A stretch of 60,000 nucleotides of DNA from contig CAUYUJ010000336.1 of assembly GCA_963575745.1 (NCBI GenBank), forward strand, positions 892,080-952,079. The letters run 5' to 3'. This document shows positions 1-10,739 of the stretch, one piece after another. The position numbers were made by a program, and so were the translations under genes. The notes beneath the pieces are model-generated. The model was not told the origin of the DNA. It was given only the letters and a program-made list of their open reading frames with translations, and made no database searches. Source of the stretch: Prorocentrum cordatum. Lineage: Eukaryota; Sar; Dinophyceae; Prorocentrales; Prorocentraceae. Position 1 is the stretch's first letter; every line of letters begins with the position of its first letter.

Positions 1-530
1 GATGAGGAAGGAGGAGGAGGATGAAGAGGGAGAGAAACGAGGGAGCCTCCGCGCGCGGCCAGTCGGCCCACGAACCTGGACCTCGGGCACCCTGGTTTTC
101 TCGAGGCGGGGTTCCCAGAGCTCCTCCTCCTCCTCCGCCTCCTCCGCCTGCTCCTCCTGCTCCCGACTCCTTCCTTGGGGCCAGCTCTTCACCTCATTCG
201 GGATAGTAGACAGTCATCTGACGCTCCCTGGGACCCAGAGAAGGCCTCCCTCGGGCTGAGAAAATGGCAGGAACGGGCATAGAACGGGCATGACTAAAAG
301 CCAACTGTCTCCCCGGGGCCAGCTCTTCATCCCGTATCGCCAGGAAACGGCCTCCAGAAGAACATTCGCCGGTCCAACGGGCCAAAGGTGTGCTAACATC
401 TCTGGTAACAACATTGGTTTTCGCTCGCGCGTGCGCGTGGCTGGCCCTGCGGGTCCCCAGACAAAAAGCACCCCAGGCAAATCCCGGACGGTCCCCGTCA
501 CGGATGCCGGAACTCCTGGGGGCTGCCTGC
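1..530. other. No gene recognised
   Basis: This stretch holds a CTC/CCT-rich tract near 115-170 and no reading frame with recognisable protein character. Several frames are open simply because the DNA is GC-rich. I see no promoter or RNA gene in it. Confidence 0.5.
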
Positions 531-1080
531 AGGGCCTTCAAGAGCGTATCAAGAGGCCCCCAAGGCGGTCTAAAAGGGCCCAGAGTCACCTGAAGTCGTT
601 CCAAAATGCCCAAGATAGCCTGCAGACGGCTTCAACCGCCTCCGAGACGCACAAAGATAATTACCTCCAATGCCACTCCCCCAAAGCCCCCTTGAGGTAC
701 ACATCAACTATGTTCCATCGGTTGTTGGCAGTTTTCAGCGTTGTCACCTTGTCGGCCGCCGACGCTCGAAGCCGGCCCAAGACGCCCCCAAGATCGCTCC
801 AAGACGGCCTAAGAGGCCTCCAAGAGAACCCCACCACGGCCCAAGAGGGCCCCAATACGGACCCAGAGGCCTCCAAGACGGACAAGGAGAGCCTAAGAGG
901 GGGCCCAGAAGGAGGAAGTCGAACGAGGATTTCGAGCCCTCGGCCCCAAGAGGCGTCCAGGCTGCCCCAAGCGGCCCCCAAGAGCCCCCCAAGAGGATCC
1001 AAGAGGCTCCCAAGAGGCGCTCAGAGAGCCCCAAGAAGCATCCAAGGCGCCCCCAGGAGGCCCCCGAGAGCCTCTAAAAC
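531..1080 (+). repeat. GGCCCC-type dispersed degenerate repeat, block 1
   Basis: The + strand consists of irregular units built from AAGACGGCC, CCAAGAGGC and GGCCCC. Similar blocks recur near 45.65-46.26, 51.0-51.47 and 52.5-53.06 kb, and in opposite orientation near 48.5-48.96 and 49.97-50.23 kb. All frames are open, so translations give artificial Pro/Arg/Lys-rich or Gly/Leu/Trp-rich products. I treat these as non-coding. Confidence 0.8.
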
Positions 1081-1984
1081 TGGTACACAGAAGCCCGCTG
1101 AGAACCCTGCGAAGAGACACCAAGAAGCATCCATGAGGACTCTCACCCACAACTGCAGCAGCGCCGACCAGCAGCGCCGCATGGCCCACGAGCGCGCACG
1201 CAAACGCGAAATGGCAGAATACGGGCCAGCGGAATGAGCGAAGCGATGAAATAAAAAACCAGCCGAGGAGAAGGAGGAGGACGAAGAGGAGCTCGAGGGA
1301 CGGAGGACGAAGAGGACGACGAAGAAGTTGATGACGGCGGCGGCGGCGGCACGTCGGCGACGGCGGCGGTTCCTCCCGACCACTTCCCCCGACCACTTCC
1401 CTGGGGCACCCTTTCACCTCGGATCGTTTCCTGACGGCCCCAGGGAGCGCGGATGCGGCCCCCATGGGGCCCGGCAGCGGCCCAAAAGGCCGGCCGTCTC
1501 GGCCTGCCATCGATCTTCGAGCCGCGGGGATGACCCAGAGCGCCTCCGACGGGTCGGCGGCTGGGCGGCCGAGGCGTCCCACGCGAGGTCGCCCCGCGTG
1601 GGGACTCCCCAGGCTCGCCCAGCGCGGGGTGTCCCAGGCAAGAAGACCCTGGGCAAGAGAGTGACCTTTGGTGCGCGGCCTGCCGCCCGCTGCGGACGAT
1701 GCGACAGCAATGGTCCGCGTGCTCGGGTTTAGCCCCCACGCGCCCCCCGAAGGCCGCCCAAAACAACAGGCCACTCCCACGTGCAACCGAATGAAAAGGG
1801 AGGGAGCCCCCTGCCACGGCCCGGGCTCGCTCCGGCAGTCGCGGGGCAGCCGCGGGGGCAGCCCGTGGGGGGAGGCGGCCTCGCTCTGCCCTGGACCGCA
1901 TCCGCTCTTCCCACGGGGCGGCCTCTGGCTTCGGCGGTGCGGCTCCTGAACGCGGGCGTTTGGGCCAGCGTGCCGCTGCTGCTC

Positions 1985-2175
1985 GTCGTCGTGGTTCGTG
2001 GTCGTCGCGGACATCGTCGCTGTGGGTGTCTTCGTGGTCGAAGGCGTGTTCGTCTTCGTCGTCGTGGTGGTCGATGGCGTCGTCTTCGTCGTGGTCGTCG
2101 TGCTAGTTGTGCTTGCCTTCGTGATGGTAGTCGTGTTCGTCTTCGTCCTCGTTTTCGTCGTGGACGTCATCGTTG
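1985..2175 (+). repeat. Imperfect GTC/GTG trinucleotide tract
   Basis: The + strand is an irregular array of GTC, GTG and TTC triplets, similar in type to tracts at about 25300-25420 and 37650-37830. The translation is a hydrophobic Val/Phe run with no domain. Confidence 0.75.
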
Positions 2176-3136
2176 TCCCCCCCCCCTCGAGCTCAGCGGC
2201 AAGCAAGGCACCTGGCCATGCGTAGCTGGCCAGAGAGTTGAGCCTCTCTCCAGCCGCAAAATATAATGATTTCCTGCTCCGTCATGTTGCTGCAGCTCCT
2301 GGTGCTGCTACTATGCCAGGGCCAGGGACCCTCGAAAGACAAAGCACTGGCAGGCCTCGAGCCCGAAGTAACCAAGCCAAGCAAGGCTCGAACGGGCGAG
2401 GCACCTCCCAAGCTGCCGAGACCGTGGCCCACTTCCCGCCCCGAGCAAGCCGCTGAGGACGTCTTCCGTCTTTCAAAATGATGTTCACGCTGCGGCGTTT
2501 GTCCCATTTTCAGGATCGGCCCTTCGCTCCCGTCGTTCAGAATGGCGTTCTCGCCCCAGCGTGGGCCATTCCTGGATCCGATTCATTCCTCGTCGTTGTT
2601 GTCCCCATCCGTTTCCCCTCATCCGCCTTCCCCTTGTTCTCCTGTTATTTCCGTTCATATTGCTCCTCCTCCTCCTCCTGCTGCTGTTCCTCATGCCCCT
2701 CCTCCTTTATCTTCCTTCTCTCCGTTCTGCTCATCCGCCAACTCCTCCTCCAATGTGTGTCGAGTTCTTCTTCCTGATTGCACACCACACGATGGGGTAC
2801 TTTGGAGGATCCAGCTCCGCTACGAAATCGCTTGGCAGATCGAGAAACACAGCACAACGGGGAGGTGTGTGTGGGAGGGATCGGCTGTCAGATCTGGCGC
2901 GCACCTAGCTTGTCCCCTGTTCCCCTCTCGCATCTCCCGACTCTCGTTCGCCCTCTCCCACCTCGTTTCGCCATCCCGCTCCTCCCCCTTCCCTCGGTCC
3001 CCCCTCTCTCTCTCGCCCTTTGCAGCCGCTGCCGCAATCATCGTCAGGTCTGGACGGCGACAGAGGCGGGTGTCACAACGGCACATACAACCAAATAGGC
3101 CAAACGTAGACGATGACACGGGGTTGCGGATTAGAA

Positions 3137-3456
3137 GGGAGGAGGATCAGCATAAGGAAATAAGATGAGGTAGGAAGGAGGAGCAGCAGAAGGGAATAAG
3201 ACGAGGGAGAAAGGAGGAGCAACATGAGGGAAGAGGATGAGAAAGGACGGAGGCGCAGCAGCGGGAGAGAGGACGGGAAAAGCGAGAGGGAGGAGGGAAG
3301 AGGGGGAGGGGGGAGGCAGGAGGGAAGGAAGAGGGAGGTGGGAAGAGGGAGGACGGAAGGATGAGGGAAAGATAAGGACAAATTAAGAGGCAGGACGAGA
3401 GGAGGACGAGGAGGAGAGGAGAAGAGGAAAAAGACACGGAGGAGGGGTCAGAGTCT
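3137..3456 (+). repeat. Purine-rich tract
   Basis: About 320 bases are almost entirely A and G on the + strand, with AGGA, GGGAA and GAGGA as recurring words. No regular period is obvious. Confidence 0.7.
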
Positions 3457-3866
3457 TCATCCTCCTCGTTCCTCCCTCCAGCGCCGCCCTGGCCAGGGAA
3501 CGGCCGTATTCCCGAATGCTGCTGAGCAACTGGCGGCGCCGCTCGCCTGCGAGCGTCCAAAGCAGGCGCCAGCCTCGGACGAGCGGGCCCCATAGGCTCT
3601 CACCTCAGCCTGCCCTGCCTCTCCATCCTCCCCTTCCCGCCCCTCCCTCCCCATCCTTCCTCTTGCCCTTACCAGTCTCCCGGCCTCCCTCCGCCCTCCG
3701 CCCTCCCCCCCTCCCGTTCCTCCCCCCTTTCCCCTCCTTGACCTGCGCGAGGCAAGCGGGGGCGGGAAACGGGAGCGCAGACCTGCGCCGCGACGCTGCG
3801 CAGCCAGCCGAAGCCTCCCGCCGCCGAGCCGATGGGGCAGCTGGGCGTCGCCGGCCGGGCGCGCGG

Positions 3867-3930
3867 GGAGGAAGGGGGAGGAGGAGGAGGAAGAGGAGGA
3901 GGAGGAGGAGGAGGAGGAGGAGGAGGAGGA
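3867..3930 (+). repeat. (GGA)n microsatellite at the 3' flank of LINE A
   Basis: This is a nearly perfect GGA run. It ends where the 3' end of the minus-strand LINE A begins. A short GGAGGAG also lies just outside the other end of that LINE, so this repeat is probably the target into which it inserted. Confidence 0.8.
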
Positions 3931-4033
3931 TTACAGGATTACAGTCATAGCGACGCCAGCGAGTTTCCCGCCAGCGCCCTGCACTCCAGGGCCCACGGTC
4001 TGGCCACTGAGGCCAGCCTCCCAGGACCCGAAA

Positions 4034-7000
4034 CTAAAAAGGCACGTTCGAGACCGGACGTTTGCCCTCCAGGATGAGATCTATGGCAGCCCTGGCGCCC
4101 CTGGCCATCTTCACAGGCTGCCTGCAGACCCCTTTCAAAAGGGTACCAATCCGTTGGCTCGAGTAGGAACCACATTTCAAATAAAAAAAACGCCCTTTCG
4201 TGTGCATCCTATGCCCATGGGCCGTGAAACTGGCGAAAGGATCATCCTCACTGGCCCCTGAGGCGGCCCCTCCAGACGACGGCTCCCCAGGGCCCACAGG
4301 CGGCCCCGAACCAGCACACACAGCCGCGGCCGCCGCAAGCGCCACACGGACCGCCTCGGGAGGACTCATCGGGGACGCCTCAGCAAACCTACCCCCAAGA
4401 GAGAAGGCGAGACGCGCCAAGGCCTTCTGCGCCTCGGATGGCTCACACCTCCTGCCGCTGCCCTGGGTATGCAGTTTGACAGACGCCTGGGTCCTAGCCT
4501 GGATTCCACACTTCCTGCAAACGCGACCGCTAGGACCCAGGGACCAACATTCATGCTCCCAAAAACTCAACAGCTTCGCATTGTTTGGGGCCACCTGCTT
4601 CATGCCTTGATGCGCAGGCGCCCCACTCAACTGACTGTTCAATCCTCGCGGGCGCTGGCGAGCTGGGCCGTCGCCCGAGCGACGAACTTACACTCCTTCT
4701 TCACCCGTCTCAGCTCCTGGGCGAAGGCTTCCACTTGCGTATCTGAAACAGCGTGCGACCGAGCCCCGGCTTTAGCGAAGAAATCAGCCCACGAATTGCC
4801 GATCTGCCACTCTGGGGGCTTGTCGGGGTACGTCAAGCAAAACTCTTCAAGATCGAAGTGAGCTGGGGCCCATTCAAAGCTGGGAGGGCCTCGGGACCCA
4901 GAGCACGCGAAGATTTGCCTCCAGATCGACGCGTGGGTCCCTTGGGCCATGGACAGACTGGATGACCAGCTCTGGCCCTCCCTCACGGCTCCCAGCAAAT
5001 CAGAAACAAGCACTCGCAGAAACGGAAATCGTCTAACTCCCTGCAACAGAGCCCAGCGCTCGGCAGCACCAACGGTCTGCCTTCTGCCAGGCAATGGGCC
5101 CTACACGGCCCTGGTCGGTCGACCATCCCCCCCCGCCACCTGGATCACCGCCCATCCGCACCTCCGAAGTTCAGGCCACGCGCTATGAAGCCCTGACCCG
5201 TCCGTGCAGGCCCAGCTGGGCCACGTCTGAGGGTCCGAGGCCCAATCGCCCCAGACAAACACAGGCGGGCTTCCAGAGACTGGCGGCAGAGGCTTGGGTC
5301 TGCGAGGCAACCCAGTGGAGAACTCCAGGAGGTCCCAACACTCATGCCCAAAACTATTCACAGCACGCCCAGGCAGCGCGTTCCTGGTCTCCTCAAACTC
5401 CTCATCGAACTCAGGTTGACCTGCAGCCGTCGGCTCCTTATATAGGTCTTCAGCCGTGTAATACTCGCATGCCCGACTCGCAGGTTCGGGCATGCGTAGA
5501 AGCCGTGGGCCACTGTTCCCGCCAGGCCCAACGCCAAACACTGCGGGTGGGGGCACAGCGGAGACGCTGGGAGGCGCCTCTCGGACCTCTTGGATACCGA
5601 CATGAATCCACCAGACCAGAGCAGTCGAAGCGCACCTGCCATCTGTGGTCGTACCGCACACTTGGAACCACCAGCGATCAATGGTAAAGCACGCATCCAT
5701 ACCTATTCGCCTCCCTCCAAGTGCTCAGGTAGGTGCGAGAGGATATGCCTGGATTGCCCACGAGAAACACCTTCGCGCAATAGCTGACGAAACTCAGCGG
5801 GACACGTATGCATCAATGAAATCATACTGCCTTCACCATACACCACCATCGCACTGCTCCTCATCTCCCGTCCAATACGCCGTAGAGATAACCATGTGGC
5901 CGCCAGCGGCCCTCTCACTCCCAGCCAGCTGCATGATCCTGTGTCCCATTTGGCCTGCAAAACCCTCCATGCCGACTCAAGCCGCCCAAGCTCTGCACGC
6001 TGGTCCCACAGGAAGCTGCTGTACATGTAGCAGATGGCCACCGTCGCTTCGTAGATAGGGTCGTAGAAGCGCACGTCCTGGGTAGACAGGTACAACGTGT
6101 GACTGATGCCACTAGAAGAGACTCCAGCCAGGATGGCCGCAGCCTGCCTCAGCTTCTTCAGATCAGAATCAGGCGCGCCAGGCACAGATGCCCCGTGCGC
6201 TGACGCGCTCAAAAGTCCAGATTTCCATAACTTGTGCACCTGCCCCCCAGCTTTCTTCAACAACATCACCCATGGCATCCTAAGCTTCAATTTTGCGATG
6301 CGTGCCTTCGCCACAGGCCTGTGAACACGACCACCATGCATGTCATGTCCGAGGTTCCTGATGCACCTCTTGTGATTGATCTTCAACACGCCAGCCCAAC
6401 GCGCAAACGCGATCCGACCCGCATTAGTAGTGGCCGTGAACGAAGACTTGGTTGGCTGGACAATCAGCCTCAGCTCTCTAGCCTCCATCACAAAGCGCCT
6501 GGTAGCAAGCGCCAACTCCCGAGAAGCACGGATCTCTCCCCCAAACCATTGCAACGTGGCATCGTCAACCAGAGCTCGCGGATGTATCGTAGGATGCACC
6601 AGCTTTGCCCTCTGCAGGGTTCTCATCATCAACGCCGTCAAAAGCGTAGTCGCGTGAGTGCAGCCTGGTAGAATACCCTGCCTCACCACGATCATGTCGC
6701 TCAAGCTGCCGTACGCCTTCACCGCGCGTGGCATCGCATAGTACGCGACCAACTGCCATAGCAACCTGAGCGGATACTGCACCGCCCTCGCCTCCGATAT
6801 CAGCTCTGCCACCAGCACGGCATCGAGGCACTTCCAAATGTATATCATCCCTGTCACCGAATGCTCATTCAGCAGAGTCGCCACCTCTGCGGTGATGGTG
6901 TGTGAGAAAGCCGACGCTGACGAGGAATATCTTGGCCTATTCCCCCAGATCAGCTCAGAGGGGTTCATCTCCAACCACATCCTCGACACAGGTCGCCTCG

Positions 7001-8790
7001 CCCGTGCCCATACCCTGATGATAGTATGAATCAGGGCCACCAATCGCGATCCACCTCCCCCCTTCGGAATCTTCACCATCTCGGCGGAAATTCGATTCGC
7101 GGGCCACGCCAGCATGGCCTCGCAGCGCCTGAAGAAACTTGCCATCGCCGCGAGGCCCTGGTCCGACAGGAACCACAGCGCCCTGGGTTGCAACCGACTA
7201 GGCCCTGATGCCGTCTTCCAAGCGAAGCTGAGGATCGTCGCCCGCATCATGTCCACCGTGATGTACGGTAGGGGGGCCCAGCTCTCGGCGTCATCAGGCA
7301 ACTTCAACTTCGTGGCCTGGTGGACGTCCCACACTTAAGCCCACAAGCCGAGCTCCCTGCCAGCGAGCTGATGCGGCGACAGCTCATTGCCCGAATCGGC
7401 GGTTTCCTGAGCGGCTTGGACCCTTGAGAACCTATGTGCGTCCGAGCAACCTCCCAGGAACCCTTTCTTCACAAATCCTCTCCAACGTGCACGCTCATTC
7501 TTATCATGCTCCTTCTGCAACCTCAGATACGCATCGCACACCTGCTGACACTTCCTGTCCAGCTCAACATCACTCAACCGCTCGAACAAGGAAACACCTT
7601 TGCCCTGACCTCCGAAGAATACCACCATCCAATCTGGAAGCAATTCATGTACGCTATCACAGCTACCCATCTTAGCATAGCACAATACAGCTTCTCCCAG
7701 AAAGCGCGCCAGCGGCGAAAGGCCGGCCCGGCTGCTGACCACTCGTACCATGTCTTCCCAAATCAAGATCTTATCAACCGCCTTGGGTATGATCTTCTTC
7801 ATGCATAGAAAATGCTGGGACCATCTGTTCGCCACCATGTAGGCCCTCAACTTACCCCCATGCTGCAACCTACGCCGAGAAGGGGCCCATGTGGAACGCA
7901 CAAGCCAAGTCACAACTGGCCCCGCACGTCCAGATGTGGCCACTGCCTCGGGTCCCTCGCACATGTCATATACACCTTGCAGCTCTAACCCGATGTTGGC
8001 CATCATGATATCCCAAGCTGCACTAATGTCTGCCTCATTCTCCGCAAAGTAGATAGCCTTCTCCAACGCGTCCCAGTCCAAAGGAAATCGTGGGCAGCCG
8101 ATCGGCGGAGCCTTGGGAAAAAGGCACTGGCTCACAAACAACTTTGCACCAGCGATCCATATCATTAGCCAACACATGAAAAATCACGGGCTTGTGAACC
8201 TTGACCGTTGGGGACTCCATCACCTTGGGCTTCCTCAACCTCGTGGATCGGTTGACGCACGCCAAACCAAAATCAATAGTCGACCCAGGAAGCTCAGCCA
8301 CACAGGTCGGTGATTCAGGCGCAAGCACGTGTCCCCCAACTCCATCACGAATGGGTCTGCTGATCTGGTCGGGCGTCAGGTTCCAATCCCCCCAAACCAC
8401 CCAATCTCTACCTATGGCATTCAACTGCGTGCAATAGTTCGCAATCTTCAGCAACGTCGCTTCGTTCTCGGGGGACAAGCCCACGCCCGACACCAGGTAT
8501 ACTGCAATCACAACCAGGCCTCCTGGAACACCCCAGGCGACATCTGCAGCGACAATCCCCCCAGCTTCCAGGACGGGGCAGGGAAGCAAAGGAGGCGCCT
8601 TCACGACAATGTGGCTCTGCGTCAGGATCGCCACGCCTCCCGACTTCCCATCGGAGTCCGTCCTGTTGGCGCCCTCGTAGATACCATGATACCCCAAATC
8701 CTTCAAGTGACGCTGGAAGGATGGCAGGTCCTCCTTCATAGTCTCATGCCCCTGCACACTCAGAATCTGCGCAGGGCAATTCTCCTAGAT
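4034..8790 (-). pseudogene. LINE A ORF2: endonuclease-RT-RNase H polyprotein, broken
   Basis: ORF2 would nick target DNA and copy the LINE RNA. Motifs in order on the minus strand: an endonuclease with a QGHET glutamate (about 8750), SGGVAILTQ, the GDWNLTPDQ motif and STIDFGLA; a linker; a reverse transcriptase with GILPGCTHATTLL (motif B) and ALVDDATLQW (catalytic DD, motif C); a zinc-knuckle-like CPHPQC...HGFYAC (about 5490-5600); RNase H with WACTDGSG, the E-bearing QTVGAAERWALL, and GNSWADFFAKAG; then CRKCG and YLKCGSYSSQR zinc-type motifs. The endonuclease lacks its N-terminal Asn motif and the usual SDH. In-frame stops lie at 8785-8787, 7335-7337 and 5098-5100, and frames change near 8100, 5350 and 4640. 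It is clearly a LINE ORF2 and clearly inactive. Confidence 0.92.
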
Positions 8791-8900
8791 CACGTTGAGC
8801 GGAGCGGCTCCGCCGGCATTCGCCGATGATTTCACCCTTCATGCTCATCGTCATTGCTTCCAAATTATGATCACGCATCTCCCAAGCATGACATGCGAGC

Positions 8901-10058
8901 TCACAACTCATCATCTTCTGCGGTCTTCCCCTTCTTGGCCGCGGGCGGAAGGAAATTCAGCGACAAATCTGCAGCCCGTTTGGCCGCGTCACGCAGCCCA
9001 GGCAGGTCAGCAGGACAAGCATCACCCAGCAGAGGCCCCAGGTGCGCTCGAAGCTGCTCCTCGGAGGCCTTGGCGACGCCCTCGTCGCGCTGCTGCTGCG
9101 TTTGCGGCGCGGGGGTGCCAGGCGCGGAGATCGGGGCGTCGGGCGCGGCCTCCCCCGCGCCGTCGCCTGCTCGGTGGGCGGGCTGCCGAATGGCACGCGG
9201 CATGGCCGACGCCGGCGCCCCAGCCAACTGCGAGCCCTGCTCCTGGGTCGCACCTTGCTGCGCGAGCAGCCTGCCCAGCGCCTCGACGTCGATCGCCATG
9301 CCAGGCGCCTTCTCGCCGAGCTCCGCCTTTTGCGGGGCGCCCCCGACAGCTCCTGCATCTGCAAGCCCAGCGCCGCGACCTCGCCCTCCTGGGTCTGCAT
9401 CTCCGCCTCGGCCACCAAAAGCTGCTCCTCCAGCTCCTTCCTCTGGCCATGCAGCACGGCGACGCCATCGCGCATCTTGTCCAACTTCTGCTGGCCAGAT
9501 TTGAGTCGCACCGACAACGTCTGCAGCTGCGCGTACATGGGCCTGGACGCCTGCAACTTCGGGTGCATGATCTCCTTCTCCGCGCGCAATCCCTGCAAGT
9601 TGGCCGCGCACTTCCCTTCGCTGACGAACTTGCCAAGCACCGCCAGCTGCTCATCAATCGACTTGAGCATGTGCGCAGCTCGGTGGTCTCGGCCTCGCTG
9701 AGACCCTCGCCCACCGCCTCGGCGCCAGAGCCCTGCGAGTCCACGGCCATGGCGGCCGCGTCCGACGCAGGGGCCGCCGCAGCCCCATGCGTCTTAAGCC
9801 GCTTGACCTCTGACTCAAGCTCCTTGATTTTTGCAATCGCATCCTTGTAGTCCTTGCCCTTCTGCCACGGAGGCCCCCCCCCCTGCGAAAGGAGGGAACG
9901 GGCGGCTCCACGTGGCACTTGAAGCAGGACGACTTCCATATCGAACAGAATGCACACTTATTGGCGCCTGGGCGATTCCACCATGCATTCCCCGTGCGGT
10001 CATTGACGCGCGACTTGCACTCCCAGCGCCGCGCGCGCTGCTGCCCCCTCGCCGCCAT
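8901..10058 (-). pseudogene. LINE A ORF1: zinc-binding, coiled-coil RNA-binding protein, broken
   Basis: I take the start at 10058 (ATG, MAARGQQ) because it is the first good ATG after the leader and opens a Cys-rich segment: WEC, then WWNRPGANKCAFC and SCFKC, probably a zinc ribbon. It is followed by a Lys/Glu/Leu-rich coiled coil (KIKELESEVKRLK; KELEEQLLVAEAEM) and an Ala/Gln/Pro-rich tail ending AKKGKTAEDDEL. The frame changes in a C homopolymer near 9880, again near 9680 and near 9350. Position, coiled coil and zinc motif fit a LINE ORF1 product, which usually binds the element's RNA. This assignment rests on context rather than on a recognised conserved family. Confidence 0.75.
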
Positions 10059-10231
10059 GTGGGACTGCTGGGAGCTGAGCCCGCCCCTTCGCTGGCAGAG
10101 ACGGCGAGCGGGCCTCCCGACGCGGTCGCGAGACTGTGTGTGGGGGCCCAACTCCCACTGTGGAGGCACAAGAAATCAACTGCCGGCCGCGGACTAGCGG
10201 CATCCGTTCGGCCCCCTGGGGAACAAAGCAT

Positions 10232-10253
10232 CTTGAGCCAAAATGGCTACGGA
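10232..10253 (-). other. Exact DinoSL spliced-leader sequence
   Basis: Read on the minus strand, this is the full 22-nt dinoflagellate spliced leader, including CCGTAG and CCATTTTGGCTCAAG, without a mismatch. It is not a leader RNA gene: there is no intron donor after it, and it leads directly into the LINE A transcript region. It marks the 5' end of a reverse-transcribed trans-spliced RNA. Confidence 0.96.
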
Positions 10254-10259
10254 GGAGGA

Positions 10260-10290
10260 GTGTGTGTGTGTGTGCGTGTGTGTGTGTGTG
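10260..10290 (+). repeat. (TG)n microsatellite
   Basis: A TG run with one TGCG interruption lies just outside the 5' end of LINE A, after a short GGAGGAG. Confidence 0.95.
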
Positions 10291-10739
10291 AAGCTCTTCA
10301 GAGAGGTGCCAGCCCCTAGCAGCAATTCGCATCGCTGGCCACCGCTGGGCTCCTCTCTAGAGTGCGCCGCGGCTCGTGTCATGGGCCGCGCGTGGCCTCG
10401 AAGGCACCGAGCTCCCACCCGCCCCCTTCAACGGCTTGGTTGCCACGTTTTAAAGACAGGCAGGCCGAAGGGGCGGGGCTGTAAACGGGAAAAGGGAGAC
10501 GCGCAAAGTCACTACCCAGGCCCCCAGGACGTCCGAGCGGGCAGGCTCTCCGGAGCCGCGAAGGGAAAACCAGGACGCCAGAGCGACAAGAACCTGGGCG
10601 CCGAGGCCCCGCGCCCCACAAAAACGGGACACCAAAAAAGTTTCGCGGGGGGGCTCAGCGCTGAAGGCCCAGGAGATTCAGGATCGTCGAAAGAGGGAGG
10701 GGGGACTCAAGCGAGGGGGTGAGGTCATTCTGACCTACT
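10291..10739. other. No gene recognised
   Basis: GC-rich sequence between two LINE remnants. I see no motif, RNA gene or regular repeat that I can support. Confidence 0.5.

Larger units (their letters stand above)
1081..3866. other. Gene-poor region with simple-sequence tracts
   Basis: I find no supportable gene here. The stretch contains a GTC/GTG-rich tract (about 1985-2175), pyrimidine-rich stretches (about 2590-2720 and 3600-3740) and a purine-rich stretch (about 3137-3456). The long open frames translate to low-complexity Arg, Pro or Ser runs and look like composition artefacts. Confidence 0.55.
3928..10253 (-). mobile_element. LINE A: near-full-length non-LTR retrotransposon capped by spliced leader
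   Basis: The element reads on the minus strand as leader (10253-10232), 5' leader region, ORF1 (zinc-binding plus coiled coil), then ORF2 with endonuclease, reverse transcriptase, zinc knuckle, RNase H and C-terminal zinc motifs. This is standard LINE order. The likely 3' end is two copies of an 8-base unit (GGATTACA on +, 3928-3943) abutting a GGA microsatellite. CR1- and I-like elements also tend to end in short tandem units rather than poly(A). The element carries several frameshifts and stops, so this copy is not autonomous. An exact leader at the very 5' end implies that a trans-spliced LINE RNA was reverse-transcribed to full length. Confidence 0.9.

Noticed and set aside
290-1237. Long + strand open frame of 315 codons
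   Set aside because: Most of it is GGCCCC-type repeat translated to Pro/Arg/Lys-rich sequence; all frames are open there and no domain is present.
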